Below, in pieces: positions 1-6,958 of a DNA stretch of 64,000 nucleotides. Position 1 is the stretch's first letter. Every line of letters starts with the position of its first letter. A program made the position numbers and the translations under genes. The stretch is taken from assembly GCA_963715785.1 (NCBI GenBank), contig OY970276.1, positions 1,240,001 through 1,304,000 on the forward strand. The letters are read 5' to 3'. The notes below the pieces were generated by a model, which saw only the letters and a program-made list of their open reading frames with translations, made no database searches and was not told the DNA's origin. This stretch comes from LD21 sp963715785. GTDB lineage: Bacteria; Bacteroidota; Bacteroidia; Bacteroidales; VadinHA17.

Positions 1-53
1 TAAATTTGAAAAATAATAGAACAGGTATTTTGAAATTCGAATAATTTAATTTT

Positions 54-80
54 ACTTTGTGCCTCAAAGTACTTTTAACT
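54..80 (+). promoter_or_regulatory. Inverted-repeat operator candidate, copy 1
   Basis: ACTTTG (54-59), five bases, then CAAAGT (65-70) form a perfect inverted repeat. It is followed directly by ACTTTTAACT (71-80), which restores a third, imperfect half-site. The same arrangement recurs at 1000-1026 in front of creD; outside the five-base spacer the 27-base blocks are identical. The likely ligand is the winged-helix regulator encoded at 685-981, but that is inference. Confidence 0.6.
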
Positions 81-88
81 TAGCCAAA

Positions 89-688
89 ATGGAAACAGAA
101 ACTGATTATTCAGGGGATATAAAAACCATTAAAAGGATCATGGAGGAATCTTCAAGATTTCTGTCACTGAGTGGCCTGTCAGGGATCTTTGCCGGCTTTC
201 TTGCATTTTTGGGAGGATTCGTTGTTCATTTTCTCCTGCTCCGGAAAAACTTTAATGACAGTTCAGCTCTGAAACGCGAAATTTTAGCGGTTGCTCTGAT
301 TGTACTGGTGCTGGCCCTAACCGGTTCATTTTATTTTTCAATTAGAAAAGCCAGGCACAAAGGGCAAAAAGTCTGGACGCCTGTTTCAAGACGGCTGCTT
401 TTGAATTTGGTTATCCCTCTTGCCACGGGAGGATTTTTTATTGCTATTCTATACATTGAGAGCCAATATCAGCTAATTGTTCCTGCCATGTTAATTTTCT
501 ATGGACTTTCGCTGGTGAGTGCAGGGAAGTTCACCTATAGCGAGATCTTTTATCTTGGTATGGCAGAACTTTTGACCGGATTTCTGGCTGCCATATTTCA
601 GAATTTTTTTATTCCATTCTGGATTTTCGGATTTGGTTTTCTTCATCTCGTCTATGGTTTAATAATGTACAGAAAATATCAAGGATGA
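89..688 (+). CDS. Six-helix inner membrane protein, unknown function
   Basis: I do not recognise a named family. From the ATG at 89 the protein has 199 residues. After a short charged N-terminus it carries about six hydrophobic segments, the last two (roughly residues 153-195) close together; loops are short and there is no signal peptide cleavage site or catalytic motif. An upstream GTG at 59 is in frame but lies inside the inverted repeat at 54-70, so the ATG is preferred. Its stop overlaps the start of the following winged-helix regulator by four bases (ATGA), so the two are translationally coupled. Such a pair next to CreD suggests a membrane-stress or envelope regulatory unit, which is inference. 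Confidence 0.7.
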   Translation: METETDYSGDIKTIKRIMEESSRFLSLSGLSGIFAGFLAFLGGFVVHFLLLRKNFNDSSALKREILAVALIVLVLALTGSFYFSIRKARHKGQKVWTPVSRRLLLNLVIPLATGGFFIAILYIESQYQLIVPAMLIFYGLSLVSAGKFTYSEIFYLGMAELLTGFLAAIFQNFFIPFWIFGFGFLHLVYGLIMYRKYQG

Positions 689-981
689 AAACCGACATTT
701 CAGGCTTAAATAAATTGTTTGAGAACAGGGTAAGACTTGGAATTATGTCGATTCTGGTTGTCAATGATTCGGCAGATTTCAATGATCTGAAGGAATCCCT
801 TGATGTTACCGACGGTAACCTGGCAAGTCATTTGAAGGCACTTGAAGAAAGCAATGTCATAAAGGTTAATAAGCAATTTATCGGCAGAAAACCAAACACC
901 AGCTATTCGGTTACTGAAAATGGTAACGCCTTGTTCCGCAATCATATAAATGCCCTCGAAAACCTTATAAAATCGCGTTAA
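685..981 (+). CDS. Winged-helix transcriptional regulator (MarR/ArsR-like, single domain)
   Basis: A 98-residue protein made of one winged helix-turn-helix domain: helices around residues 8-45, recognition-helix region near DGNLASHLKALEE (about 43-55), and a wing with the pattern FIGRKPNTSYSVTENG (about 64-79). There is no ligand-binding extension and no Cys pair, so it resembles the compact winged-helix proteins often found beside small membrane proteins in Bacteroidota. It overlaps the upstream membrane protein by four bases and ends 58 bases before creD. The inverted repeat ACTTTG-N5-CAAAGT stands in front of both transcription units, which makes autoregulation plus control of creD likely. 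Confident for the fold, moderate for the targets. Confidence 0.85.
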   Translation: MKTDISGLNKLFENRVRLGIMSILVVNDSADFNDLKESLDVTDGNLASHLKALEESNVIKVNKQFIGRKPNTSYSVTENGNALFRNHINALENLIKSR

Positions 982-999
982 TATTTTTTTTGCATATTC

Positions 1000-1026
1000 A
1001 CTTTGCACTTCAAAGTACTTTTAACT
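1000..1026 (+). promoter_or_regulatory. Inverted-repeat operator candidate, copy 2 (upstream of creD)
   Basis: ACTTTG (1000-1005), spacer CACTT, CAAAGT (1011-1016), then ACTTTTAACT (1017-1026). Apart from the spacer this is the same block as at 54-80. It ends 13 bases before the creD start, a position where a bound repressor would block transcription or initiation. Confidence 0.6.
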
Positions 1027-1039
1027 AATACTCACTGCT

Positions 1040-2359
1040 ATGAAAATTGAAATTGATGAAAACAAAAAATGGCAGCACTCCCTTACAATAAAGATAGTGC
1101 TGCTCGCATTCCTCGGGCTCTTTTTGCTGATACCCCTGGAAATGATCAAACTGATCATTAAAGAAAGACAAAAAACTTCCGAAGATGTAAAAAAGGAAAT
1201 CGCATTTCAGTGGGCGGGTCCGCAAGTCATATCAGGGCCCGTACTGAATATTCCGGTCAGAATGTATCCTGCCAAAAAGGATGCAGAACCTTATATCCGG
1301 GTTTTTCACATTATGCCGGAAACCCTTAATTTTAATGGAGAAATCCAGACCGAAAAAAGACACAGAAGCATCTACCAGGCTGTAGTTTATACTACGAACC
1401 TTAATATCTCGGGGAATTTTGTCATTCCGGAACTTCCAAAAGATGAAAACAGTGAAATCCTATGGAAAGCTGCTTATTATACTGCCGGGATAAGCGATAA
1501 CAGGGGACTTAAAGGCAAGATCAGGTTAAAAACAGATTCTGCAAGTTTTGAGGCTGTCCCGGGATTAAAGGATTCTGATCTTTTCAAGTCAGGCATTAGT
1601 TTTCCCGCTAATATTTCATCGGAGTCGGGCCGGATTGATTTCTTACTGAATCTTAATGTTTCCGGTTCTGAAGGTCTTAGTTTTACGCCTGTTGGAAAGT
1701 CCACCGAAATAGTTCTTTCTTCCAAATGGAATTCGCCAGGCTTCATGGGCAGCTTCCTTCCGGTGGAAAGAAAAGTAAGTGACTCGGGGTTCCAGGCAAA
1801 ATGGCTTGTCACCAACCTCAACAGAAATTTCCCGCAGGTTTGGTCAGGAAGCTTTTTTGACCCGGATAAAGATTCATTCGGCGTAAACTTCATTCTTCCG
1901 GTTGATCATTATCAGAAAGCCCTGAGAAGCGCAAAATATGGAATACTTTTTATAGCGCTGACCTTTCTTGCACTGATTTTTGCTGAAATGACAGTAAAAG
2001 AAAATATACATGTTTTCCATTATCTGCTCGTGGCTCTCGGGCTCGTTTTGTTTTTCTCGCTTCTCAATGCACTGAGTGAATATACAGGTTTTACACTGGC
2101 ATATATAATTTCGGCTTCGTCAACTATTGCTCTTATCTCCTATTTTCTAAATAGTCTTTTTAAAAAGAAGCGTACTGTTTTTTTGATATCAGGTTTGCTG
2201 ATTCTGCTCTATTCATTTATCTTCATTCTGTTGACATTGAATGATTATGCCTACCTGGCAGGGAACATAGGGTTATTTGTATTACTTGCAATAACGATGA
2301 GGATCTCTGTCAGACTCGATCTTTTTAATAGCCGGAAGGAAATTGGTACTGTTCATTAA
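1040..2359 (+). CDS. creD: CreD family inner membrane protein
   Basis: 439 residues, the usual CreD size. One N-terminal membrane helix (about 16-35) is followed by the conserved CreD stretch IKERQKTSEDVKKEIAFQWAG (near 40-60) and PVLNIPV, then a large periplasmic domain to about 290, and five closely spaced helices at the C-terminus (about 298-425). In Escherichia coli creD belongs to the CreBC regulon and affects envelope integrity and colicin tolerance; the biochemical role is not known. Here no CreBC two-component genes are present. A winged-helix regulator lies immediately upstream and shares an operator-like repeat with it. A strong hairpin terminator follows. Confidence 0.88.
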   Translation: MKIEIDENKKWQHSLTIKIVLLAFLGLFLLIPLEMIKLIIKERQKTSEDVKKEIAFQWAGPQVISGPVLNIPVRMYPAKKDAEPYIRVFHIMPETLNFNGEIQTEKRHRSIYQAVVYTTNLNISGNFVIPELPKDENSEILWKAAYYTAGISDNRGLKGKIRLKTDSASFEAVPGLKDSDLFKSGISFPANISSESGRIDFLLNLNVSGSEGLSFTPVGKSTEIVLSSKWNSPGFMGSFLPVERKVSDSGFQAKWLVTNLNRNFPQVWSGSFFDPDKDSFGVNFILPVDHYQKALRSAKYGILFIALTFLALIFAEMTVKENIHVFHYLLVALGLVLFFSLLNALSEYTGFTLAYIISASSTIALISYFLNSLFKKKRTVFLISGLLILLYSFIFILLTLNDYAYLAGNIGLFVLLAITMRISVRLDLFNSRKEIGTVH

Positions 2360-2395
2360 TAGTTTGTTGTACTCCACACATCTATCAGATCTTAA

Positions 2396-2434
2396 AAGCG
2401 CAGCATGAACCCTGGTTTTTACTGCGCTTCTTTT
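2396..2434 (+). terminator. Intrinsic terminator after creD
   Basis: AAGCGCAG (2396-2403) pairs perfectly with CTGCGCTT (2422-2429) across an 18-base loop and is followed by CTTTTA. It closes the creD unit before lspA. Confidence 0.7.
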
Positions 2435-2500
2435 ATGATATGAAATTGCTGTCTTCTTTTTTTTTACTATTTTGCGCTCCTTATTTTTAAAAACAGCATA

Positions 2501-3109
2501 ATGTCAACAGGAAAAAAATCTGTTCTGCTTATTCTTATCATACTGTTCTGTGATCAGGCCATTAAGATCTGGGTCAAAACACACATGGTCATCGGTCAGG
2601 AGATCCACCTTTTTGGGAATTGGGGAATCCTGCATTTCATTGAAAATAACGGTATGGCTTTTGGAATGGAAATGGGCGGCAAGCCCGGTAAGCTCATATT
2701 AAGTGTTTTCCGGGTGGTTGCAATTTTCGGGATAGGATGGTTTCTTGTATCACTTATAAGGAAAAAAGCCCATTTCGGATTAATTCTTGCAGTAAGTGCC
2801 ATTCTTGCCGGTGCAATAGGGAATATCCTCGACAGCGCATTCTATGGAATGATATTCAGTGAAAGCTTTAACCAGCATGCAATCCTTTTCCCTCCCGGAG
2901 GAGGTTATGCTTCATTTCTTCACGGAAGAGTGGTTGATATGTTCTACTTTCCGATTATTAACACACAATGGCCGAAATGGTCACCTATCAGTCCGGGCGA
3001 ATCACTGGTTTTTTTCCGACCGGTATTTAATATTGCTGATTCTTCAATAACATGTGGTGTTATAGCTATAGTATTATTTCAGAAAAGGATGTTCAGAAAT
3101 TTTTCCTGA
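2501..3109 (+). CDS. lspA: Lipoprotein signal peptidase (signal peptidase II)
   Basis: Inner membrane aspartyl protease that removes the signal peptide of prolipoproteins after diacylglyceryl transfer, needed for the many lipoproteins seen in this window. 202 residues with four membrane helices. Hallmarks: DQAIK at 18-22, NNGMAFG at 49-55, GNILD at 107-111, and the catalytic aspartates D146 (VVDMF) and D180 (FNIADSSI). The loop between 112 and 140 is longer than in E. coli, as is common in Bacteroidota. It stands alone between the creD terminator and a convergent arsR gene. Confidence 0.95.
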   Translation: MSTGKKSVLLILIILFCDQAIKIWVKTHMVIGQEIHLFGNWGILHFIENNGMAFGMEMGGKPGKLILSVFRVVAIFGIGWFLVSLIRKKAHFGLILAVSAILAGAIGNILDSAFYGMIFSESFNQHAILFPPGGGYASFLHGRVVDMFYFPIINTQWPKWSPISPGESLVFFRPVFNIADSSITCGVIAIVLFQKRMFRNFS

Positions 3110-3141
3110 CAGATTAACTCTGAAATTAATACAGACCCCCG

Positions 3142-3441
3142 CTACTCGCAGCAGTTACTGACGCAATTCAAAATTGTTTTAAGATTTTCATGTTTCAGAA
3201 AATACCAGGTATTCTTTCCCTCTCTTTTTGAGGCAAGCACGCCTTTATCTTTCAGTATACCCAGGTGATGCGAAGCCGTTGATTGCTCTATGCCGAGCTG
3301 CTTGTGAATTTCTGTTACAGTTCTTTTTGCCCCATCTTCAAGGCACCCTAATATTGAAATCCTCACTGGGTGCGCCATTGCTTTCAACATCCCAGCTGCT
3401 TTTTCAAGACTTTCCGGATTAAGTTCTTTAAATTCCATCAT
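3142..3441 (-). CDS. ArsR family transcriptional repressor
   Basis: 99 residues, a complete ArsR/SmtB winged helix: LKAMAHPVRISILGCLEDG (near 20-38) is the family signature and EQSTASHHLGILKDKG (52-67) is the recognition helix region. The C-terminus ends CVSNCCE, so Cys residues for metal or redox sensing exist but do not sit at the classical alpha-3 ELCVCDL position. No metal transporter or arsenic gene is next to it. A perfect -7 element (3459-3466) lies 18 bases before the ATG and the palindrome ATATGTTCATAT (3472-3483) sits just upstream of it, which fits autoregulation. Two ATGs are adjacent at the start; either may be used. Confidence 0.9.
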   Translation of the reverse strand: MMEFKELNPESLEKAAGMLKAMAHPVRISILGCLEDGAKRTVTEIHKQLGIEQSTASHHLGILKDKGVLASKREGKNTWYFLKHENLKTILNCVSNCCE

Positions 3442-3458
3442 TAATATTTTTCTCGTCG

Positions 3459-3466
3459 CAAATATA
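3459..3466 (-). promoter_or_regulatory. -7 promoter element for arsR
   Basis: TATATTTG on the minus strand matches the Bacteroidota housekeeping -7 consensus TAnnTTTG and lies 18 bases before the arsR ATG. Confidence 0.55.
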
Positions 3467-3471
3467 TATAA

Positions 3472-3483
3472 ATATGTTCATAT
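3472..3483. promoter_or_regulatory. ArsR operator candidate
   Basis: ATATG-TT-CATAT is a perfect inverted repeat inside an AT-rich run, six bases upstream of the arsR -7 element. ArsR/SmtB proteins typically bind AT-rich palindromes overlapping their own promoter. Confidence 0.45.
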
Positions 3484-3569
3484 GATAAATGTTGTATTTA
3501 CCGGGATGAGAAATTTTCCCTGATATCAGAACTATTAATCAAAAGGTTATCTTGAACCTCCTATTTTAT

Positions 3570-3577
3570 TATATTTG
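3570..3577 (+). promoter_or_regulatory. -7 promoter element for polyprenyl synthase
   Basis: TATATTTG matches TAnnTTTG and ends 17 bases before the ATG at 3594, implying a very short leader. Confidence 0.5.
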
Positions 3578-3593
3578 ACCGAAATAATTTTTT

Positions 3594-4568
3594 ATGTCCG
3601 CTCTCTCTGGAATTAAAAAACCGGTTGAATCAGAAATGGCTGAATTTGAAGTTTACTTCAGCCATACGATGCGAAGCGATATCCCTCTGCTTAACATAAT
3701 TCTTAACTATATCTTACGGCGTAAGGGCAAGCAGATGAGGCCGTTGCTGGTCTTTCTGACTGCACGGCTGAATGGACAGATAGCTGAATCAACCTACATT
3801 GCTGCAACATGTATAGAACTTCTTCATACCGCTTCCCTTGTTCATGATGATGTTGTGGATGATGCCCATGAAAGAAGAGGATCACTTTCAATAAATGCTC
3901 TCTGGAATTCTAAAATAGCTGTTCTTCTGGGTGATTTTCTGCTTTCCTCAGGAATGCATATCTGTGTGGAAAAATCGCGCTACGACATGCTCGAAATTAT
4001 TTCCGAAGCAGTTAAATCAATGTCAGAGGGAGAGTTGCTTCAGCTTCAGAAGGCGCGAAAATTGAATATAAAGGAAGAAGATTATTATAAGATCATAATA
4101 AGCAAGACTGCAGCATTGCTTGCCGCCTGCACTGCCTGCGGGGCTAGATCCGTATCCGACGATGCAGAAACGATCCAGCTGATGAAAGATTTCGGAGAGA
4201 ACATCGGTATTGCATTTCAGATAAGGGACGATATTCTTGATTATGAAGGAACTGGCATAACAGGCAAGACAGTGGGGAATGATATAAAAGAAAAAAAGAT
4301 TACCCTTCCTCTTATACATGCCCTTGATCAATCTGCCAACTCAAAAAAGAGGCATATCCTGAATATTGTAAGAAGCAGGAAGAAAACCAGGGCTGAAATA
4401 AGCGAGGTAATAAATTTCGCCATCGAATACGGAGGTCTCGAATATGCTGAAATTAAGATGAATCAATACAGGGATAAAGCCCTTGCCATCCTCGATTCCT
4501 ATCCCGAATCGGAGGTTAAAGAATCTTTGAGGGGATTTGTGCAATACACAACATCAAGAAATAAATAA
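3594..4568 (+). CDS. Long-chain polyprenyl diphosphate synthase
   Basis: Trans-prenyltransferase that adds isopentenyl diphosphate units to build the side chain of respiratory quinones (menaquinone in Bacteroidota). 324 residues. The first aspartate-rich motif is DDVVD at 85-89 followed by RRGS, the second is RDDILDYEG at 211-219, and the KGKQMRP binding motif is at 44-50. The residue five positions before the first motif is alanine (A80), a small residue that usually permits long products, so an octaprenyl or heptaprenyl type (IspB/HepT) is more likely than farnesyl synthase. Exact chain length cannot be read from sequence. It converges on an MFS gene two bases away. Confidence 0.92.
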   Translation: MSALSGIKKPVESEMAEFEVYFSHTMRSDIPLLNIILNYILRRKGKQMRPLLVFLTARLNGQIAESTYIAATCIELLHTASLVHDDVVDDAHERRGSLSINALWNSKIAVLLGDFLLSSGMHICVEKSRYDMLEIISEAVKSMSEGELLQLQKARKLNIKEEDYYKIIISKTAALLAACTACGARSVSDDAETIQLMKDFGENIGIAFQIRDDILDYEGTGITGKTVGNDIKEKKITLPLIHALDQSANSKKRHILNIVRSRKKTRAEISEVINFAIEYGGLEYAEIKMNQYRDKALAILDSYPESEVKESLRGFVQYTTSRNK

Positions 4569-4570
4569 AA

Positions 4571-5854
4571 TCACTGCGCCTCCAGTGTGATATGTGCAAC
4601 TTTCCCCAGGTCTTTTACATAATGCCTTGAGCCTAACCAGAAAAGCAAAGCTCCGGTTAAAAGAATTGCCGGCAGAATTGACAATGATGTCTGAATATTT
4701 GTGAGATCATAGATTTTACCCATTATAACAGGTGCCGTAGAAGCGCCCAGAAGATTCTGAACAACTACCGCGATAGCGTAGGATGTGGCCCTGAGCCCCG
4801 GGTGGATAACATCCTGAGTTACTGAGGCAGCCCCCGAGATAAAACACATAATAAGAATCCCGAAAAATAAGAAAGCAATATATTGCATTGTGCCCCTGAG
4901 AAAAACCAGTGCCACAAAGAGAACTATTGATGTTAATAATGTCGAAATAGCAGGAAACAGCAACCTCGCATTTTCTTTCGTCTTTCTCCATCGGTCGGTA
5001 AGGTATCCTCCCATCGGAGCTCCTACCAGGGCAAGAACCATCACTGAGCTTGCCATTTTACCGGCAGTCTCCTGCGGAATATTTCTCATTTTCTCAAAGT
5101 AGGTCGGCAGCCAGGTTATCATGGAGGTTGTTACGAAAACCACTGCAGCTATCCCAAAATATGTAAATAGGACTGAAGGCTTTGAGAGAAATTCTCTGAC
5201 AATGTCTTTCCTCTCCATTTTAATTCTCCTGCTGTTCTTATCAAGAAATGACAGATCTACAGTTTTATAATCTTTCACAAAGAGAAAAAGAATAGCGACT
5301 ATCATCCCGGGGATCGCAACAATTCCAAAAGCATGCTTCCAGCCCAGCTTAATAGCAATAATTCCTCCAAGAAGAACACCAATAGCCGATCCCAATGGGA
5401 TAGAGGCATTCCAGATCCCCATCATCCTTGCCCGTCTGTCGATAGGATACAAACCCGAGATCATTGCACTTCCGCCGGGAGCATAACCTGCTTCTCCAAC
5501 GCCAATTAAAAGGCGAGCCATGAATAACTGAACATAATTGCCGGTGAGGGCACAAAGAGCTGTAGCAATGCTCCACATCACAGCCATCACACCAATGGTC
5601 TTTGTTCTGCTCCAGCGATCGACAAGAATAGATACCGGAAATGTCAGAATGACGATAGCCCAATAAACTGCAGACATAAGCAAACCACTTTGCATATGCG
5701 TTATGCCGTAGTCTTTTTCAATTGATGTAAACATGGATGTAACAACTGTTCTGTCGATATAATCAAACATATACAGGAGAAACAACAACATAAAAACATA
5801 ATTTGAATACCTTTTTGAAAACAGGTAATCACCGGTCTCATCTGAATTTTTCAT
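4571..5854 (-). CDS. MFS transporter (spinster-like / anion:cation symporter type)
   Basis: 427 residues with twelve predicted membrane helices. The N-terminus contains DYIDRTVV (helix 1), the motif A-like loop VDRWSRTKT near 79-87, and the GVGEAGYAPGGSAMISGLYP stretch (about 117-136) typical of spinster-like and hexuronate/anion:cation symporter MFS members. A second loop TDRWRKTKEN repeats motif A in the C-terminal half. Substrate cannot be assigned; organic anions, sugar acids or lipids have been described in this branch. Stands alone on the minus strand with no catabolic partner genes. Confidence 0.88.
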   Translation of the reverse strand: MKNSDETGDYLFSKRYSNYVFMLLFLLYMFDYIDRTVVTSMFTSIEKDYGITHMQSGLLMSAVYWAIVILTFPVSILVDRWSRTKTIGVMAVMWSIATALCALTGNYVQLFMARLLIGVGEAGYAPGGSAMISGLYPIDRRARMMGIWNASIPLGSAIGVLLGGIIAIKLGWKHAFGIVAIPGMIVAILFLFVKDYKTVDLSFLDKNSRRIKMERKDIVREFLSKPSVLFTYFGIAAVVFVTTSMITWLPTYFEKMRNIPQETAGKMASSVMVLALVGAPMGGYLTDRWRKTKENARLLFPAISTLLTSIVLFVALVFLRGTMQYIAFLFFGILIMCFISGAASVTQDVIHPGLRATSYAIAVVVQNLLGASTAPVIMGKIYDLTNIQTSLSILPAILLTGALLFWLGSRHYVKDLGKVAHITLEAQ

Positions 5855-5954
5855 GCTGATTTCTTATTTTTGTAACCTTAATACCAAGTAAATGAAAATA
5901 AATGTCAGTTGGTTTTTTTATTGTATTTTTAAGTCTTTATACTTAGAGTATGAA

Positions 5955-5986
5955 GTTTGGAGTGACTAAGGTTTGGAATGACTAAA
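5955..5986. repeat. Two-copy 16-base tandem repeat
   Basis: GTTTGGAGTGACTAAG (5955-5970) is followed directly by GTTTGGAATGACTAAA (5971-5986), two mismatches. AGTCACT at 6009-6015 is the reverse complement of AGTGACT in the first copy, so a hairpin is possible. It lies in the 221-base gap between divergent MFS and CoA-binding genes; no other feature seen there. Confidence 0.6.
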
Positions 5987-6075
5987 GCAAAGAAGGCTTA
6001 TGAACTCCAGTCACTTAAGGCACTTTAAAATTAAATGATTATTTTCAATGTTTAATTTTATAATCATCAAATGCC

Positions 6076-6525
6076 ATGACAACCTTAAAACAGATTAATG
6101 ATTTTCTTGATTCTCAGCCCATTGCTTTGGTAGGGGTATCGCGTAATCCAAAAAAATTCGGCTATGCAGCCTTCAAAGAGCTAAAGGAAAAAGGGATGAA
6201 AATTATTCCTGTGAACCCGCAGACCGACGAAATTATGGGAGAAAAAACCTATCGCAGTGTAAAGTTACTGCCGCCTGAAGTTCAAAGCTTAATTGTATTC
6301 ACAAAAAAGGACAAAACTGCTTCAGTTATACGGGAAGCAAAGGAAAGAGGCATAAAACAGGTCTGGATTCAGCAGATGGCTGATTCAAAGGAAGCCCTGG
6401 ATGAACTTAAAGACTCAGGAATAAACTTTGTAACAGGAGAATGCATCCTGATGCATTACAAACCGCACAGTGTTCATAAGTTCCACCGGACTCTCAGAAA
6501 GTTCTTCGGCCGTTTTCCAAAGTGA
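6076..6525 (+). CDS. CoA-binding domain protein
   Basis: 149 residues of a single Rossmann-type CoA-binding domain (the CoA_binding_2 family). The nucleotide-binding turn IALVGVSRNPKKFG is at about 16-29, followed by KGMKIIPVNP (39-48) and the second half VQSLIVFTKK and GIKQVWIQQ. The C-terminal tail contains GECILMHYKP with a Cys and several histidines. Such stand-alone proteins relate to the CoA-binding lobe of succinyl-CoA synthetase; their function is unknown. Its stop shares one base with the start of the next thioesterase gene (TGATG), so the two are coupled. Confidence 0.85.
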   Translation: MTTLKQINDFLDSQPIALVGVSRNPKKFGYAAFKELKEKGMKIIPVNPQTDEIMGEKTYRSVKLLPPEVQSLIVFTKKDKTASVIREAKERGIKQVWIQQMADSKEALDELKDSGINFVTGECILMHYKPHSVHKFHRTLRKFFGRFPK

Positions 6526-6935
6526 TGGAAGAAATCAATTCTCAATATAGACTTGGCTTTATGGTCAGGGATTATGAATGCGATCTTCAGGGAGTCGTAA
6601 ATAATGCTAATTATCAGCATTATTTCGAGCATGCCCGGCACCAGTTTCTTATCTCCAGGGGAGTCAGTTTTGGCGGGCTTCATGATGAAGGAATAGATCT
6701 TATTGTTACAAAAGTTGAAATTGAGTATAAATTTCCGCTCAGGAGCGGTGATGAATTCTTTGTTACTGTTGACATCAGGCGTGAAGGAAATGCAAGGATT
6801 CTCTTTATTCAGGATATATACCGCCTGACCGATTCAAAACTGATAGCAAAGGCGAAAGTGACAGGTGTGGCTACCAGGAAGGGAAGACCTGTAAATCCAG
6901 GGGACCTGGTCATTAAACTTGGATTAGAATCATGA
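6525..6935 (+). CDS. Acyl-CoA thioesterase, hot-dog fold (YbgC/FadM type)
   Basis: 136 residues from the ATG at 6525, which overlaps the upstream stop by one base; a GTG one codon earlier is the alternative. It carries the 4-hydroxybenzoyl-CoA thioesterase signature CDLQGVVNNANYQHYFEHAR (about 19-38), where the aspartate is the expected catalytic residue, and the hot-dog strand YKFPLRSGDEFFV. Likely hydrolyses acyl-CoA esters in the cytoplasm. Coupled to the CoA-binding protein upstream, which supports a CoA-ester housekeeping role. Confidence 0.88.
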   Translation: MEEINSQYRLGFMVRDYECDLQGVVNNANYQHYFEHARHQFLISRGVSFGGLHDEGIDLIVTKVEIEYKFPLRSGDEFFVTVDIRREGNARILFIQDIYRLTDSKLIAKAKVTGVATRKGRPVNPGDLVIKLGLES

Positions 6936-6958
6936 TAATCAAACAACAATCTAACCGG

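Noticed and set aside
1477..1893. 138-codon open frame opposite creD
   Set aside because: It lies antisense inside a clear CreD gene, has no signature and no promoter; a composition shadow.
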